Of a stretch of DNA of 64,000 nt, positions 42,962 through 52,105 are shown in pieces. The position numbers were made by a program, and so were the translations under genes. Within the stretch, counting starts at the first letter, position 1. Each line of letters begins with the position of its first letter. The stretch spans positions 62,001-126,000 of the forward strand of contig CAMPIX010000007.1 in NCBI GenBank assembly GCA_946886565.1. The letters run 5' to 3'. The DNA is from an uncultured Altererythrobacter sp. GTDB lineage: Bacteria > Pseudomonadota > Alphaproteobacteria > Sphingomonadales > Sphingomonadaceae. The notes under the pieces were generated by a model that searched no databases, was not told the origin of the DNA, and saw only the letters and a program-made list of their open reading frames with translations.

Positions 42962-43407
42962 GGATTCGCGCAGGGTCGCCGGCCGACGTGCCGCGCGCGC
43001 TCGCGATCTGGCGCGCGGCGGTCGATGCGACGCACGGCTTCCTGACGCCCGAAGATCGCCGCGAGATCGACCGCATGATGGCGGACGAGTTCCTGCCGCA
43101 GGCCGAGCTGTGGTTGGCCGGGGACGGCGACGGGCGCGTCGTCGGCTTCCTCGTCATGGAGGGCGAGGAGATCGACGCGCTGTTCGTCGACCCTGCGGTG
43201 CACGGGCGGGGCTATGGCACGGCCCTCGTCGAGCACGCGCTCACGCTTTCTCCGCACGCCACGGTCGAGGCGAGCGAGCAGGCGAGCAACGCGCTGCCGT
43301 TCTACGAGGCGCGCGGTTTCGAGCGCATCGGGCGATCGGAAACCGATCCGCAAGGCCGGCCCTATCCGCTCGTCCGGCTGCGCTACCGGGGCAGTAAGTG
43401 GAGCTGA
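42958..43407 (+). CDS. GNAT-family N-acetyltransferase
   Basis: The 149-residue protein has the acetyl-CoA loop [19 protein letters not shown] (about 79-97) and the C-terminal [22 protein letters not shown], resembling YjaB-type enzymes. [21 protein letters not shown] at the N-terminus is a common start in this group. The GTG start overlaps the thrS stop (GTGA), so it is co-translated with the synthetase. The target amine is unknown. Confidence 0.85.
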   Translation: MRIRAGSPADVPRALAIWRAAVDATHGFLTPEDRREIDRMMADEFLPQAELWLAGDGDGRVVGFLVMEGEEIDALFVDPAVHGRGYGTALVEHALTLSPHATVEASEQASNALPFYEARGFERIGRSETDPQGRPYPLVRLRYRGSKWS

Positions 43408-44147
43408 TCGCGGGGTTCACCGCGCTCCAGATCGCGGTGGCGCTCACCGCCGCGCTGGCCGCGGCGTTCGTTCGCGGGCTCGCGGGGTTCGGCCTCGCGA
43501 TCCTGCTCGTGCCGGTCCTCGCGTTGGCGCTCTCGCCGGTCGAGGCGGTGCTGGTGGCCAATTTCCTCGGGCTGTTCGCCGGGCTGACCGAAATCCGCTG
43601 GCTCGCGACGCACGCCGAACGCTCGGCCTGGCGCATCTCGCTGCTGGTGCTGCTGACGACCGCGCCGGGGCTCTACATGCTGTCGCTGACCCCGGCGCCA
43701 CTCGCGCGGCTACTCATCGCACTGGTCGCGATGGCCGCTTTCGCCGTGATGCTCCTGCCGCGGCGCGGCGCTGCAGTTCCCGGCGGGGTCAACACGCTCG
43801 CGACGGGGGTATCGGCGGGGCTGCTCACGGGGTTCGCGGGAATGCCCGGGGTGCCGGTGGTGCCCTACTACGTCGGGCGCGACATTCCGCGGCAGGTGGC
43901 CAAGGCCTCGATGGTGCTGATCTTTACCGTCGCCTCCTTCGCCGGCCTGTGCTCGGGCCTCGCGATCGGCGCGATGCACTGGAACCTGCCCCTGCTCGCG
44001 CTGGCGTTGTTCCCGGTAGTCTTGGTGGGCAACTGGCTCGGCGCGCAGACCTTCGGCCGGGTCGGCGACCGGGCATGGCGCGCGTTCGCCGCAACCGTGC
44101 TCGGCGCGGCGGCGACGGCTGCGCTGGTCAAGTTGCTACAGGGGTAG
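43398..44147 (+). CDS. TauE/SafE-family membrane permease
   Basis: The 249-residue integral membrane protein has about eight helices arranged as two repeats, each opening with a small-residue-rich motif: AAAFVRGLAGFGLAILLVPV and TGVSAGLLTGFAGMPGVPVV. This is the anion-exporter fold (sulfite, sulfoacetate or thiosulfate carriers). The GTG start at 43398 overlaps the end of the acetyltransferase gene by ten bases. The substrate cannot be assigned. Confidence 0.85.
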   Translation: MELIAGFTALQIAVALTAALAAAFVRGLAGFGLAILLVPVLALALSPVEAVLVANFLGLFAGLTEIRWLATHAERSAWRISLLVLLTTAPGLYMLSLTPAPLARLLIALVAMAAFAVMLLPRRGAAVPGGVNTLATGVSAGLLTGFAGMPGVPVVPYYVGRDIPRQVAKASMVLIFTVASFAGLCSGLAIGAMHWNLPLLALALFPVVLVGNWLGAQTFGRVGDRAWRAFAATVLGAAATAALVKLLQG

Positions 44148-44261
44148 CCCCGGCAGCGCCGCATCGGCGGCGATCAGCGCGAGCGCGCAGCCTGCGACCA
44201 GGACTACGCGCAGCGCTTCGAGCGCGCGGTGGGTGCGGGTGAAGGCGAGTGCCTGTGCCAT
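44136..44261 (-). CDS. Possible small hydrophobic protein, 41 residues
   Basis: A short frame giving MAQALAFTRTHRALEALRVV, then a hydrophobic helix (LVAGCALALIAADAALPG). It overlaps the end of the convergent TauE gene by 12 bases and fills most of the 160-base gap before the agmatine deiminase gene. No clear ribosome binding site and no family recognised, so it may be chance. Confidence 0.25.
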   Translation of the reverse strand: MAQALAFTRTHRALEALRVVLVAGCALALIAADAALPGLPL

Positions 44262-44307
44262 CCGGCGAGCCTGCGCCCCTGCCCGCTAACGAAGCGTTAA
44301 ACGCGCC

Positions 44308-45273
44308 TCACAGCGCCGGCATCTGCTGGCTCGCACAGTGAAAGCCGCCGCCCCCTGCGAGCACCGCATCGGCGGGCAGGCCGATCGTCGCACGATCGGG
44401 GAACAGCGCCGCGATCGCCGCGACGCCCTCTTCGTTGTGGATCGAGCCGAAGGTCGGCACCACGACCAGATTGCTGGTGATCGCGAAGTTGGCGTAGCTC
44501 GCCGGTTCGACCAGATCGCCGCGCGTGATCAGGCCGGGCGAGGGAATCTCGACGACCTCGATCCCGAACTTCTCGGCGCGGAGTTTCGCGTCAGCATAGA
44601 TCGCGGCGTTCGGATCGTCCTTGCCGGTCGCGCGGGGCAGCGCGAGGCGGTTGGGACCGACGAAACGCGCGAGGTTGTCGACATGGCCGTCGGTGTGATC
44701 GTTGATCAGCCCCTCGCCGAGCCACAGCACGCGCTCGAAGCCGAGATCGCGCGCGAGCCGCGCCTCGATCTCCTCGCGAGAGAGTTCGGGGTTGCGATTC
44801 GGATTGAGCAGACATTGCTCGGTGGTGACGACGAGGCCCGTCCCGTCGCCGTCGATTGCCCCGCCCTCGAGAATCCAGTCGGAGACCACGACCGGCAGCC
44901 CCGCGTCGCGCGCAAGTTCGGCTCCGATCTCGCGGTCGCCCGCCATCTCGTACTTGCCGCCCCAGCCGTTGAAGCCGCAGCGCAGCGCCGAGCCGTCAGT
45001 GCGCACCAGCGGCCCGGTGTCGCGCAGCCACACATCGCCGAACGCGCGCCGCTCGAGCGCGACGCCGCCCGACACGAGCGCCTTCGCGCGCGCCTCGTTC
45101 GCCGCATCGCGGACAAGCAGGCGCACCTCCTGCCCACTCTCGGCGACCGCGTTGGCAAACGCCGCGATCTGCTCCTGCGCCCGCCCGAGATAGCCGGGCC
45201 ACTCCTCCGCATCGTGGGGAAAGCCGATCCACAGCCATTGCTGCGGCGCCCACTCGGGCGGCATCGAAGGCAT
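44308..45273 (-). CDS. Agmatine deiminase (peptidylarginine-deiminase-like family)
   Basis: Guanidine-modifying enzyme of 321 residues that converts agmatine to N-carbamoylputrescine, a step from arginine to polyamines. WLWIGFPHDAEEWPGYLG, FGDVWLRDTGPLV, GFNGWGGKYE, HTDGHVDNLARFV (catalytic His) and the C-terminal GGGGFHCASQQ with the nucleophile Cys313 are all present. The ATG at 45273 follows AAAGGG. It lies 23 bases after the M28 peptidase stop on the same strand, so they may share a transcript. Confidence 0.93.
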   Translation of the reverse strand: MPSMPPEWAPQQWLWIGFPHDAEEWPGYLGRAQEQIAAFANAVAESGQEVRLLVRDAANEARAKALVSGGVALERRAFGDVWLRDTGPLVRTDGSALRCGFNGWGGKYEMAGDREIGAELARDAGLPVVVSDWILEGGAIDGDGTGLVVTTEQCLLNPNRNPELSREEIEARLARDLGFERVLWLGEGLINDHTDGHVDNLARFVGPNRLALPRATGKDDPNAAIYADAKLRAEKFGIEVVEIPSPGLITRGDLVEPASYANFAITSNLVVVPTFGSIHNEEGVAAIAALFPDRATIGLPADAVLAGGGGFHCASQQMPAL

Positions 45274-45296
45274 CGGCGTCCCTTTCGCGTCGCGGC

Positions 45297-46985
45297 TCAG
45301 CAGCCGCCCTCGGCGGCGCAGGCCTCGTCGCGGATGCGGCGGAATTCGTCGCCTTCGACCCAGTTGGGCCACGAGGTCGACATCGCCATCATTCGGCCGA
45401 GGCGGTAGTAGAGGCGCAGGTCCTGCGCCACGCCCGACCAGTCCCAGCTCTCGTCGAATTCGTCGCCGACCGCGTGGTAGGCGGTGTCGCGATAGCGCGC
45501 CTCGTAGGCCTCGCCCGCCTCGGTACCGCCGTCGATCAGGTCCTGCCCGCCGTCGATGTAGAGCATCGGCAGTCCGCGCTTGGCCATGCTGAAGTGGTCC
45601 GAACGATAGTAGTACCCCGCCTCGGGCGAGGGGTTGGGCGTGCCCACCCGTTCTTCAGCGGTCAGCGCGGCGGTGAGGAACTCGTCGAGCTGCGACTTGC
45701 CGGGGCCGACCACGGTCACGTCCTTCGCCGGGCCGGCGAGCGAAAGCGCGTCCATGTTCACGCCCCCAACCGTCTGCTCGAGCGGGAAGACCGGGTTCGC
45801 GCCGTAGTATTCGGAGCCGAGCAGCCCCTGCTCCTCGGCGGTGACCGCGAGGAACACCAGGCTGCGGTCGGCCGGGCCGGCCTTGGCGTGCGCCTCCGCC
45901 AGCGCGATCAGCGCGGCGGTGCCGGTGGCATTGTCGATCGCGCCGTTGCAGATCTCGTCCTCTTCGCCCGGAGCGCAGCGGCCGAGATGGTCCCAGTGCG
46001 CGGTGTAGAGCACGTATTCCTCGGGCCGTTCGGCGCCCGGCAGCACGCCGATCACGTTCTTCGAGGTGAACTCGCGAATATCGTTCTCGAACGAGGTGGA
46101 AACCGTCGCACCCAGCGGCACCGCCTCGAAGCCCTTCTTCTGCGCCGCGGCGGTCAGCTGCGCCAGATCGTGTCCGGTGGCCTCCATGATCTTGCGGGCG
46201 ACCTCCTGCTGGACCCAGCCGTTCATCACCGTCGGCTGCGGGCCGTCGTCTTCGCCTCCGGCATAGGCCTGCGGGCCCGACCAGCTGTTTTCGACCGTGG
46301 TCCAGGGGTATGATGCGGGATAAGTCTCGTGGACGATGATCGCCCCGGTCGCGCCCTGGCGCGCGGCTTCCTCGTACTTATAGGTCCAGCGGCCGTAGTA
46401 GGTCATCGCCTTGCCGTTGAACGTGCCCTCGAGCGTCTCGGACTGGTAGTCGGGATCGTTGACGAGGATGACCGCGGTCTTCCCGGTCATGTCGATGCCC
46501 TCGTAGTCGTTCCAGCCCTTCTCGGGCGCGTTGATGCCGTAGCCGACGAACACCAGCTCGCTGTCCTCGACCGTGGTGGTCGGGGTCTGGCGGTAGGACA
46601 CGCCGACCCAGTCGTCGGCATAGTCGAAGCTCATCGTCTCGCCGTCTTCGGTCTCGACCGTCAGCGGGGCGAACTCGCTGCCGGTGATCTCGACCAGCGG
46701 CACTTCCTGGAACCAGCTGCCGTTGTTGCCCGGCTGGAGCCCGGCCTGCTCGAACTGTTCGACCAGATAGGCGACGGTCTTGGCCTCGCCCGCGGTGCCG
46801 GGCAGACGGCCCTCGAACTCGTCGGACGAGAGGACGCGGGTGGCTTCCTTGATCGTCTCGATCGAGATTTCGGGGACTTCGATCTCGGGGATATCGAGTG
46901 CGGCGTCGCCCTGCGCCTCTTCGACGGCGACGTTGCACGCGGCAAGCGCGGCCACGGCAGTGATGGCTAGGATTCGGCGGATCAT
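45297..46985 (-). CDS. M28 family zinc aminopeptidase, lipoprotein
   Basis: The 562-residue exported protease carries a lipoprotein signal (lipobox ALAAC, Cys at about 17), a PA domain (about 130-290, VFVGYGINAPEKGWNDYEG and ATGAIIVHETYP) and an M28 domain with the metal ligands TAHWDHLG, GAIDNATGTAA, VTAEEQGLLGSEYY, VNMDALS and HAVGDEFD. Such enzymes release N-terminal residues from peptides outside the inner membrane. The C-terminus has a Cys pair (DEACAAEGGC). It is divergent from glnE. Confidence 0.92.
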   Translation of the reverse strand: MIRRILAITAVAALAACNVAVEEAQGDAALDIPEIEVPEISIETIKEATRVLSSDEFEGRLPGTAGEAKTVAYLVEQFEQAGLQPGNNGSWFQEVPLVEITGSEFAPLTVETEDGETMSFDYADDWVGVSYRQTPTTTVEDSELVFVGYGINAPEKGWNDYEGIDMTGKTAVILVNDPDYQSETLEGTFNGKAMTYYGRWTYKYEEAARQGATGAIIVHETYPASYPWTTVENSWSGPQAYAGGEDDGPQPTVMNGWVQQEVARKIMEATGHDLAQLTAAAQKKGFEAVPLGATVSTSFENDIREFTSKNVIGVLPGAERPEEYVLYTAHWDHLGRCAPGEEDEICNGAIDNATGTAALIALAEAHAKAGPADRSLVFLAVTAEEQGLLGSEYYGANPVFPLEQTVGGVNMDALSLAGPAKDVTVVGPGKSQLDEFLTAALTAEERVGTPNPSPEAGYYYRSDHFSMAKRGLPMLYIDGGQDLIDGGTEAGEAYEARYRDTAYHAVGDEFDESWDWSGVAQDLRLYYRLGRMMAMSTSWPNWVEGDEFRRIRDEACAAEGGC

Positions 46986-47106
46986 CGAAAGTCTCTCTCT
47001 CCAGTCTGCGACCGGCATCTGCTTGGCAGGTCGAACGCGCGCCGGCAACCCGCGGCTTGTGCCGCCGTACTTGTGCAAGCAGCGGCGACGCGGCAGGGAA
47101 GCGCGG

Positions 47107-49800
47107 ATGACGCTCGACTGGCCCGATGCGATCGCGCGAGCGCGCGCCAATGCGCCGTTCCTCGCCCGCGCGCTCGACCGCCAGCCGGCGCTCGAGGAAC
47201 TGCTGGCGGCGGGCGACAGCGCGGCCGCGCTCGCTTGGGCGCGTCATGCGGGCGCGGATGCACCGAGCTGCGAGGTGGTGCTGCGGCGCGAGCGGCTGGG
47301 GCTCGCCGCGGCGCTCGCGGTGGGCGATCTTGCCGGGGCGTTCGCGCTCGAGCGGGTCATGGCCGAGCTGTCCGATTTCGCCGACCGCGCGCTCGACCGG
47401 GCGATCGGCGAGGCGATCGCGCGCCGGGTCGAGGACGCCGCGCCCGCCGGGTTCGTCGCGCTCGCACTCGGCAAGCACGGCGCGCGCGAGCTCAATTACA
47501 GCTCGGACATCGATCCGATCCTGCTCTACGATCCCGAGACGCTGCCGCGGCGCGAACGGGACGAGCCGGGCGAGGCGGCGCAACGCTATGCGCGTGAGAT
47601 CGTGCAGATACTCTCGGCGAATAGCGCCGAAGGCTATGTTTTCCGGGTCGACCTGCGGCTGCGCCCGGCCTCCGAGGTCAGTCCGCTGGCGATCTCGTTC
47701 GACGCCGCGCTGAGCCATTACGAAAGCTCGGCGCTCGCGTGGGAGCGCGCCGCCTATATCCGCGCGCGCGCCGCGGCGGGCGACGTGCCCGAGGGCGAGG
47801 AATTTCTCGCCGCGATCCGCCCGTTCGTCTGGCGCCGCAGCCTCGACTTCGGCGCGATCGAGGAGATCGGGCGGCTCACCTCGCGCATTCGCGAGCGCTA
47901 TTCGGGCCCCATAGAGCCGAAGCCGGGCTTCAACCTCAAGCAGGGGCGCGGCGGAATCCGCGAGATCGAATTCTTCGCGCAGGCGCACCAGTTGATCCAC
48001 GGCGGGCGCGACCGCAGCCTGCGGGTGCGCGGCACGCGCGATGCGCTCGATGCGCTCGCCGCGGCGGGGCATATCGCGGCGGAGGACGCCGAACTGCTCG
48101 GCAAGAGCTACGACCGGCTGCGCACGATCGAGCACCGGTTGCAGATGCTAGAGGACCACCAGACGCACAGTCTGCCCGGCGGCGAGGCGCTGGACCGCGT
48201 GGCGCGGCTCGACGGGCTGGCCGATGGCGCGGCGCTGCTCGGCGAATTGACCCCGCTCTGCGCCGAAGTGGCGGCGCGGTTCGACACGCTGGTCGAGGAC
48301 CCGGATGCGCGTGAGGGCACGGGTGGGACGGAGAGCCTGCCCGCCCGGCTCGAACGACTGGGTTTCGAGGAGGCCGAGGCGCTCGCCGAGCGGATCGCGG
48401 GGTGGAGCGACGGGCATATCCGGTCGTTGCGCAGCGGAGCGGCGCGCGCCTCGCTTCAGGCTCTGCTGCCGCGCCTGCTCGAGGCGTTCGCCGAAGCGCC
48501 CGACCCGCGCCGCGCGCTGCTGCTGTGGGAAGACCTGATCGCCAAGGCCTCGAGCGCGATCAACCTCTTCCGCCTGCTCGACGCCCGTCCCGGGCTGCTC
48601 GATCAGCTCGTCGGGGTGCTCACGCTCGCCCCGCCGCTCGCCGAGGAGCTCGCACGGCGGCCCGAACTGGTCGATGCGCTGATCGACAGGAGTGCGCTGG
48701 ACCTTCCGGGCACAGTGCCAGAGCTCGCGGAGCGTATGGCGCGCGGCGAGGCCGGCGACGACTACCAGGCCGCACTCGACCGAATCCGCGTCGTAACCGG
48801 CGAGACGCGCTTCGCGCTCGGCGTGCAACTGATCCAGGGCGCGCACGACCCGCTCGAGATCGCCGCCGCGCTCTCGCGCACCGCGGAGGCTGCGCTCGAG
48901 ATCGCAGCCCGCACCACGCAGGACGATTTCGCCGCGAAGCACGGCGTGGTGCCGGGGGGCGAGCTGCTCGTTCTCGGGCTCGGGCGGCTCGGCGGCGGCG
49001 CGCTGACCCACGCTTCCGACCTCGACATCGTCTATCTGTTCACCGGCGATCATGGCGCCGAATCGGACGGCGCCCGCCCGCTCGGCGCGACGCTCTACTT
49101 CAACCGGCTCGCGCAGCGGGTCAGCGGCGCGCTGAGCGTGCCGACCGCGCAAGGCGCGCTCTACGAGGTCGACACGCGGCTGCGGCCGCAGGGCGCGCAG
49201 GGTCCGCTCGCGGTCAGTCTCGACAGCTTCGCGCGCTATCAGCGCGAGGATGCCTGGACCTGGGAGCACATGGCGCTGACGCGTGCGCGGCCGCTGTTCG
49301 GCTCGCGTAAGGCGCGCGCGGCGCTCGAAAGCGCGATCGCAGATGCGTTGCGCCAACCGCGCGACCCCGCCACGTTGCGCGCCGACGTGCTCAAGATGCG
49401 CACCGAAATGGCCGCCAACAAACCGCCGCGCGGCCCGCTCGACGCCAAGCTGCTGCGCGGCGGCCTGGTCGACCTCGAATTCCTGCTCCACTACCTGCAG
49501 CTGCGCGAGAAAGCCTGTATCTACCCCGATCTCGGCCAAGCCATCGCCTGTCTCGCCGAGCGCGGACTGGCGCCCGGCGACATGGCCGGGGCCGAGGCGG
49601 TGATGACGCGGCTGCTCGTCGCCGGTCGTCTGCTCGCCCCCGAAATCGACCAGCCCACGCCGGCCGCAGCGCGTGCGCTCGCTGGCGCCTGTGGCTGCGA
49701 AAGCATCGACGAGCTTCTGCAGCGGTTCGGCGCGGCGCGGCAATGCGTCGCGGATGCCTGGCACACCATATTCGAAGAGAAACTGGAGACCCACGAATGA
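47107..49800 (+). CDS. glnE: Bifunctional glutamine synthetase adenylyltransferase/deadenylylase
   Basis: The 897-residue enzyme adds or removes AMP on glutamine synthetase in response to PII signals. Both nucleotidyltransferase domains are intact: the deadenylylase half with NYSSDIDPILLYD (about residue 135) and GRGGIREIEFFAQAHQL, and the adenylyltransferase half with GRLGGGALTHASDLDIVYLF (about 635) and LLRGGLVDLEFLLHYL. The ATG at 47107 is preceded by AGGGAAG. The stop overlaps the bcp start (ATGA), a common sphingomonad arrangement. Confidence 0.95.
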   Translation: MTLDWPDAIARARANAPFLARALDRQPALEELLAAGDSAAALAWARHAGADAPSCEVVLRRERLGLAAALAVGDLAGAFALERVMAELSDFADRALDRAIGEAIARRVEDAAPAGFVALALGKHGARELNYSSDIDPILLYDPETLPRRERDEPGEAAQRYAREIVQILSANSAEGYVFRVDLRLRPASEVSPLAISFDAALSHYESSALAWERAAYIRARAAAGDVPEGEEFLAAIRPFVWRRSLDFGAIEEIGRLTSRIRERYSGPIEPKPGFNLKQGRGGIREIEFFAQAHQLIHGGRDRSLRVRGTRDALDALAAAGHIAAEDAELLGKSYDRLRTIEHRLQMLEDHQTHSLPGGEALDRVARLDGLADGAALLGELTPLCAEVAARFDTLVEDPDAREGTGGTESLPARLERLGFEEAEALAERIAGWSDGHIRSLRSGAARASLQALLPRLLEAFAEAPDPRRALLLWEDLIAKASSAINLFRLLDARPGLLDQLVGVLTLAPPLAEELARRPELVDALIDRSALDLPGTVPELAERMARGEAGDDYQAALDRIRVVTGETRFALGVQLIQGAHDPLEIAAALSRTAEAALEIAARTTQDDFAAKHGVVPGGELLVLGLGRLGGGALTHASDLDIVYLFTGDHGAESDGARPLGATLYFNRLAQRVSGALSVPTAQGALYEVDTRLRPQGAQGPLAVSLDSFARYQREDAWTWEHMALTRARPLFGSRKARAALESAIADALRQPRDPATLRADVLKMRTEMAANKPPRGPLDAKLLRGGLVDLEFLLHYLQLREKACIYPDLGQAIACLAERGLAPGDMAGAEAVMTRLLVAGRLLAPEIDQPTPAAARALAGACGCESIDELLQRFGAARQCVADAWHTIFEEKLETHE

Positions 49801-50270
49801 GCGAATATCCGCAAGCGGGCGACCCGATGCCCGACGTGGCGATGGAAACGCCCGAGGGCGGGACGGTAAGGCCGTCCGATTTTCGCGGCCGCAAACTGGT
49901 GCTGTTCTTCTATCCCAAGGACAACACCCCCGGCTGCACGACCGAAGCGAAGGACTTCACCGCGCTCGCGACCGAGTTCGAAGGGGCCGGGACCGTGCTG
50001 CTCGGGGTGAGCAAGGACTCGCCGCAGAAGCATCACAACTTCATCGCCAAGCACGAGCTGGCGGTTCCGCTCGCGACCGATGCCGAAGAAGGCGGGCTGT
50101 CGGATGCGCTCGGTGTCTGGGGCGAGAAGAAGATGTACGGCAAGACCTTCATGGGCATGATCCGCACGACCTACCTCGTCGATGCAAGCGGCACGATCGC
50201 GCGTGTGTGGAGCAAGGTGAAGGTCAAGGGCCACGCCGGGGAGGTGCTCGAAGCGGCGAAGGCGCTTTGA
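49797..50270 (+). CDS. bcp: Thiol peroxidase, Bcp/PrxQ type
   Basis: Cytoplasmic peroxiredoxin of 157 residues that reduces hydroperoxides. The peroxidatic motif is DNTPGCTTEAKDF with Cys47. The resolving Cys found five residues later in E. coli Bcp is absent and the protein has no other Cys, so it must work as a 1-Cys enzyme regenerated by an outside thiol. LVLFFYPKDNTPGC and VWGEKKMYGKTFMGMIR are typical. Co-translated with glnE and with the DUF455 gene. Confidence 0.93.
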   Translation: MSEYPQAGDPMPDVAMETPEGGTVRPSDFRGRKLVLFFYPKDNTPGCTTEAKDFTALATEFEGAGTVLLGVSKDSPQKHHNFIAKHELAVPLATDAEEGGLSDALGVWGEKKMYGKTFMGMIRTTYLVDASGTIARVWSKVKVKGHAGEVLEAAKAL

Positions 50271-51103
50271 GCGAGATCCGCCACCAATCGGTCGCGTCGG
50301 CGATTCGCCATGCGCTGCTGACCGCCGAGCCAACGGCGAAAGTGTTCGCCGCGCGCGACGTCGCGCGCCGCTGGCGACTCGGGCGGCTCGACTGGCGCTT
50401 CGATGCCGCGATGCCCGAGCGGCCGGCATGGCCCGCCGAGCCCGAGCTGCTGTCGCCCGGCCGCATGCCCCGGCGCGGCAAGGCCGGCTCCGAGCGCGGG
50501 CGGATCGCGCTGTGGCACGCGCTCGCGCACATCGAATTCGTCGCGATCGACCTCGCGCTCGACATGGCGGGGCGATTCGGCGCCGAGATGGGGCGCGCGT
50601 TCGTGAGCGATTTTCTTGCGGTCGCCGCCGACGAGGCGATGCATTTCGCGCTGCTCGACCGCAAACTGCGCAAGCTCGGCAGCCGTTACGGCGCATTGCC
50701 CGCGCACGACGGGTTGTGGGAAGCCGCCAACGAGACCCGGCACGATGTACGCGCACGCCTGGCGGTGGTGCCGATGGTGCTCGAAGCGCGCGGGCTCGAC
50801 GTGACCCCCGCGACCCGCGATCGCGCCCGTGCGCAAGGTGACGAGGACGGCGCGCGCATCTTGGAGCGCATCCTCGACGACGAGATCCGCCATGTCCGTT
50901 TGGGCACAGAACATTTCATCGCCGGCTGTGAAGCGATGGGAGAAAACCCGCCGGACTGCTGGAAAATGCTGGTGAAAAGCCACTTTCGCGGCGTCCTGAA
51001 GGCGCCATTCAACGACTCAGCGCGTTCGGCAGCCGGTTTATCGCGAGACTTCTACGCAAGCCTTGCAAGCAGGGCGCAGGCCCCGTTACCCCACAATCAC
51101 TGA
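50267..51103 (+). CDS. DUF455 ferritin-like protein
   Basis: The 278-residue protein belongs to the ferritin-like DUF455 family. Carboxylate/histidine metal ligands can be picked out in ALAHIEFVAIDLALD (ExxxxxD and His), AADEAMHFALLDRKL (ExxH) and ILDDEIRHVRLGTEHF (ExxH), consistent with a di-iron helical bundle. The start is taken as TTG at 50267, which overlaps the bcp stop (TTGA); no ATG or GTG occurs at a sensible place. The function of the family is not well established. Confidence 0.8.
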   Translation: MSEIRHQSVASAIRHALLTAEPTAKVFAARDVARRWRLGRLDWRFDAAMPERPAWPAEPELLSPGRMPRRGKAGSERGRIALWHALAHIEFVAIDLALDMAGRFGAEMGRAFVSDFLAVAADEAMHFALLDRKLRKLGSRYGALPAHDGLWEAANETRHDVRARLAVVPMVLEARGLDVTPATRDRARAQGDEDGARILERILDDEIRHVRLGTEHFIAGCEAMGENPPDCWKMLVKSHFRGVLKAPFNDSARSAAGLSRDFYASLASRAQAPLPHNH

Positions 51104-51212
51104 GACGGCGGGGGGTTCCGCAATCTCGCAAAAAATCGTCGCACCGGCTGCGTGGCCGGTGCGGATACGGATCGCTGCGGTCTTTCGGGGCCGCAAACAA
51201 GAGGACGGGATC

Positions 51213-51914
51213 TTGGTCGCAACTCCCCTTATCCGGCGGATCGCCAAAGCTGCTGCTACAGCTGGCGCCGCGCTTCTCACCATCGCCGCCACTCCGGCGT
51301 TCGCCAATTCCAGCGCCGCCGCTGCCGCCGACATGACCGCTCCGGTCGAGGAAGCGCAGGCCGCCGTGAACGGCGATGCCCAGTTCCGCGAGCTTTTCGC
51401 CAGCTGGCGCTCGCTCGACGGGCGCCGCGCCGAACAGCCGGTGCTCACCGCAACCGGCATCTCGATCCCCTCGCGCATGCCGCTCGAAGGCGCGCGGATG
51501 ACCAGCGACTACGGCATGCGCACCCATCCGGTGCTCGGCGGCCGCCGCTCGCACAACGGGATCGACCTCGCCGCGCCGACCGGCACTCCGGTCTACGCGA
51601 CCGCCGACGGGCTCGTCAGCCGCGCCGACCGGTTCAGCAGCTACGGCCTCTACATCTCGATCGAGCACGGCGCGAACCTCCAGACGCGTTTCGCGCATCT
51701 CTCGAAGCTCGCGGTGGCAGACGGCCAGCGGGTAAAGAAGGGCGACCTGATCGGCTATGTCGGCTCGACCGGCCGTTCGACCGGGCCGCACCTGCACTAC
51801 GAAGTCCGCATCGACGGCCGCGCGGTCAACCCGATCCCCTACATGGTCGAGAGCGACGCGCAGCAGGCGTTCGCGATGGCGACCGGTGAAGGCGGCATAG
51901 GAGGCGGCGAGTAA
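51213..51914 (+). CDS. Secreted M23 peptidase
   Basis: The 233-residue protein has a signal peptide ending near PAFANS (about residue 32), then an M23 domain with complete zinc ligands: SHNGIDLAAPTGTPVYA (HxGxD) and GPHLHYEVRIDGRAVNP (HxH). The ATGACC-rich MTSDYGMRTHPVLGGRRSH is the usual approach to the active site. It should be an active periplasmic peptidoglycan endopeptidase. The start is TTG at 51213 preceded by GAGGACGGGA. A strong terminator follows. Confidence 0.87.
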   Translation: MVATPLIRRIAKAAATAGAALLTIAATPAFANSSAAAAADMTAPVEEAQAAVNGDAQFRELFASWRSLDGRRAEQPVLTATGISIPSRMPLEGARMTSDYGMRTHPVLGGRRSHNGIDLAAPTGTPVYATADGLVSRADRFSSYGLYISIEHGANLQTRFAHLSKLAVADGQRVKKGDLIGYVGSTGRSTGPHLHYEVRIDGRAVNPIPYMVESDAQQAFAMATGEGGIGGGE

Positions 51915-51969
51915 GGATTTCACGCCTCGCTTGGGCGAGGGGGCAGGCATTGGAGAGGATGCCTGACAA

Positions 51970-52005
51970 AAGGGCGGCGGGAACGATCCCGCCGCCTTTT
52001 TTCTT
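51970..52005 (+). terminator. Intrinsic terminator after the M23 gene
   Basis: A nine-pair GC stem, GGCGGCGGG (51974-51982) with CCCGCCGCC (51989-51997), loop AACGAT, followed by six T (51998-52003). It ends the glnE-bcp-DUF455-M23 unit and separates it from the acyl-CoA synthetase gene. Confidence 0.9.
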
Positions 52006-52105
52006 GCAGCGGCAACTCGGACAGCTAGGTTTCGAATCACAACGAGATCGCCCTCCGCGCACGAACCGCGCATGAGCCGGGCGCCGTGAGTGGAGAGAGG
52101 CCGAG

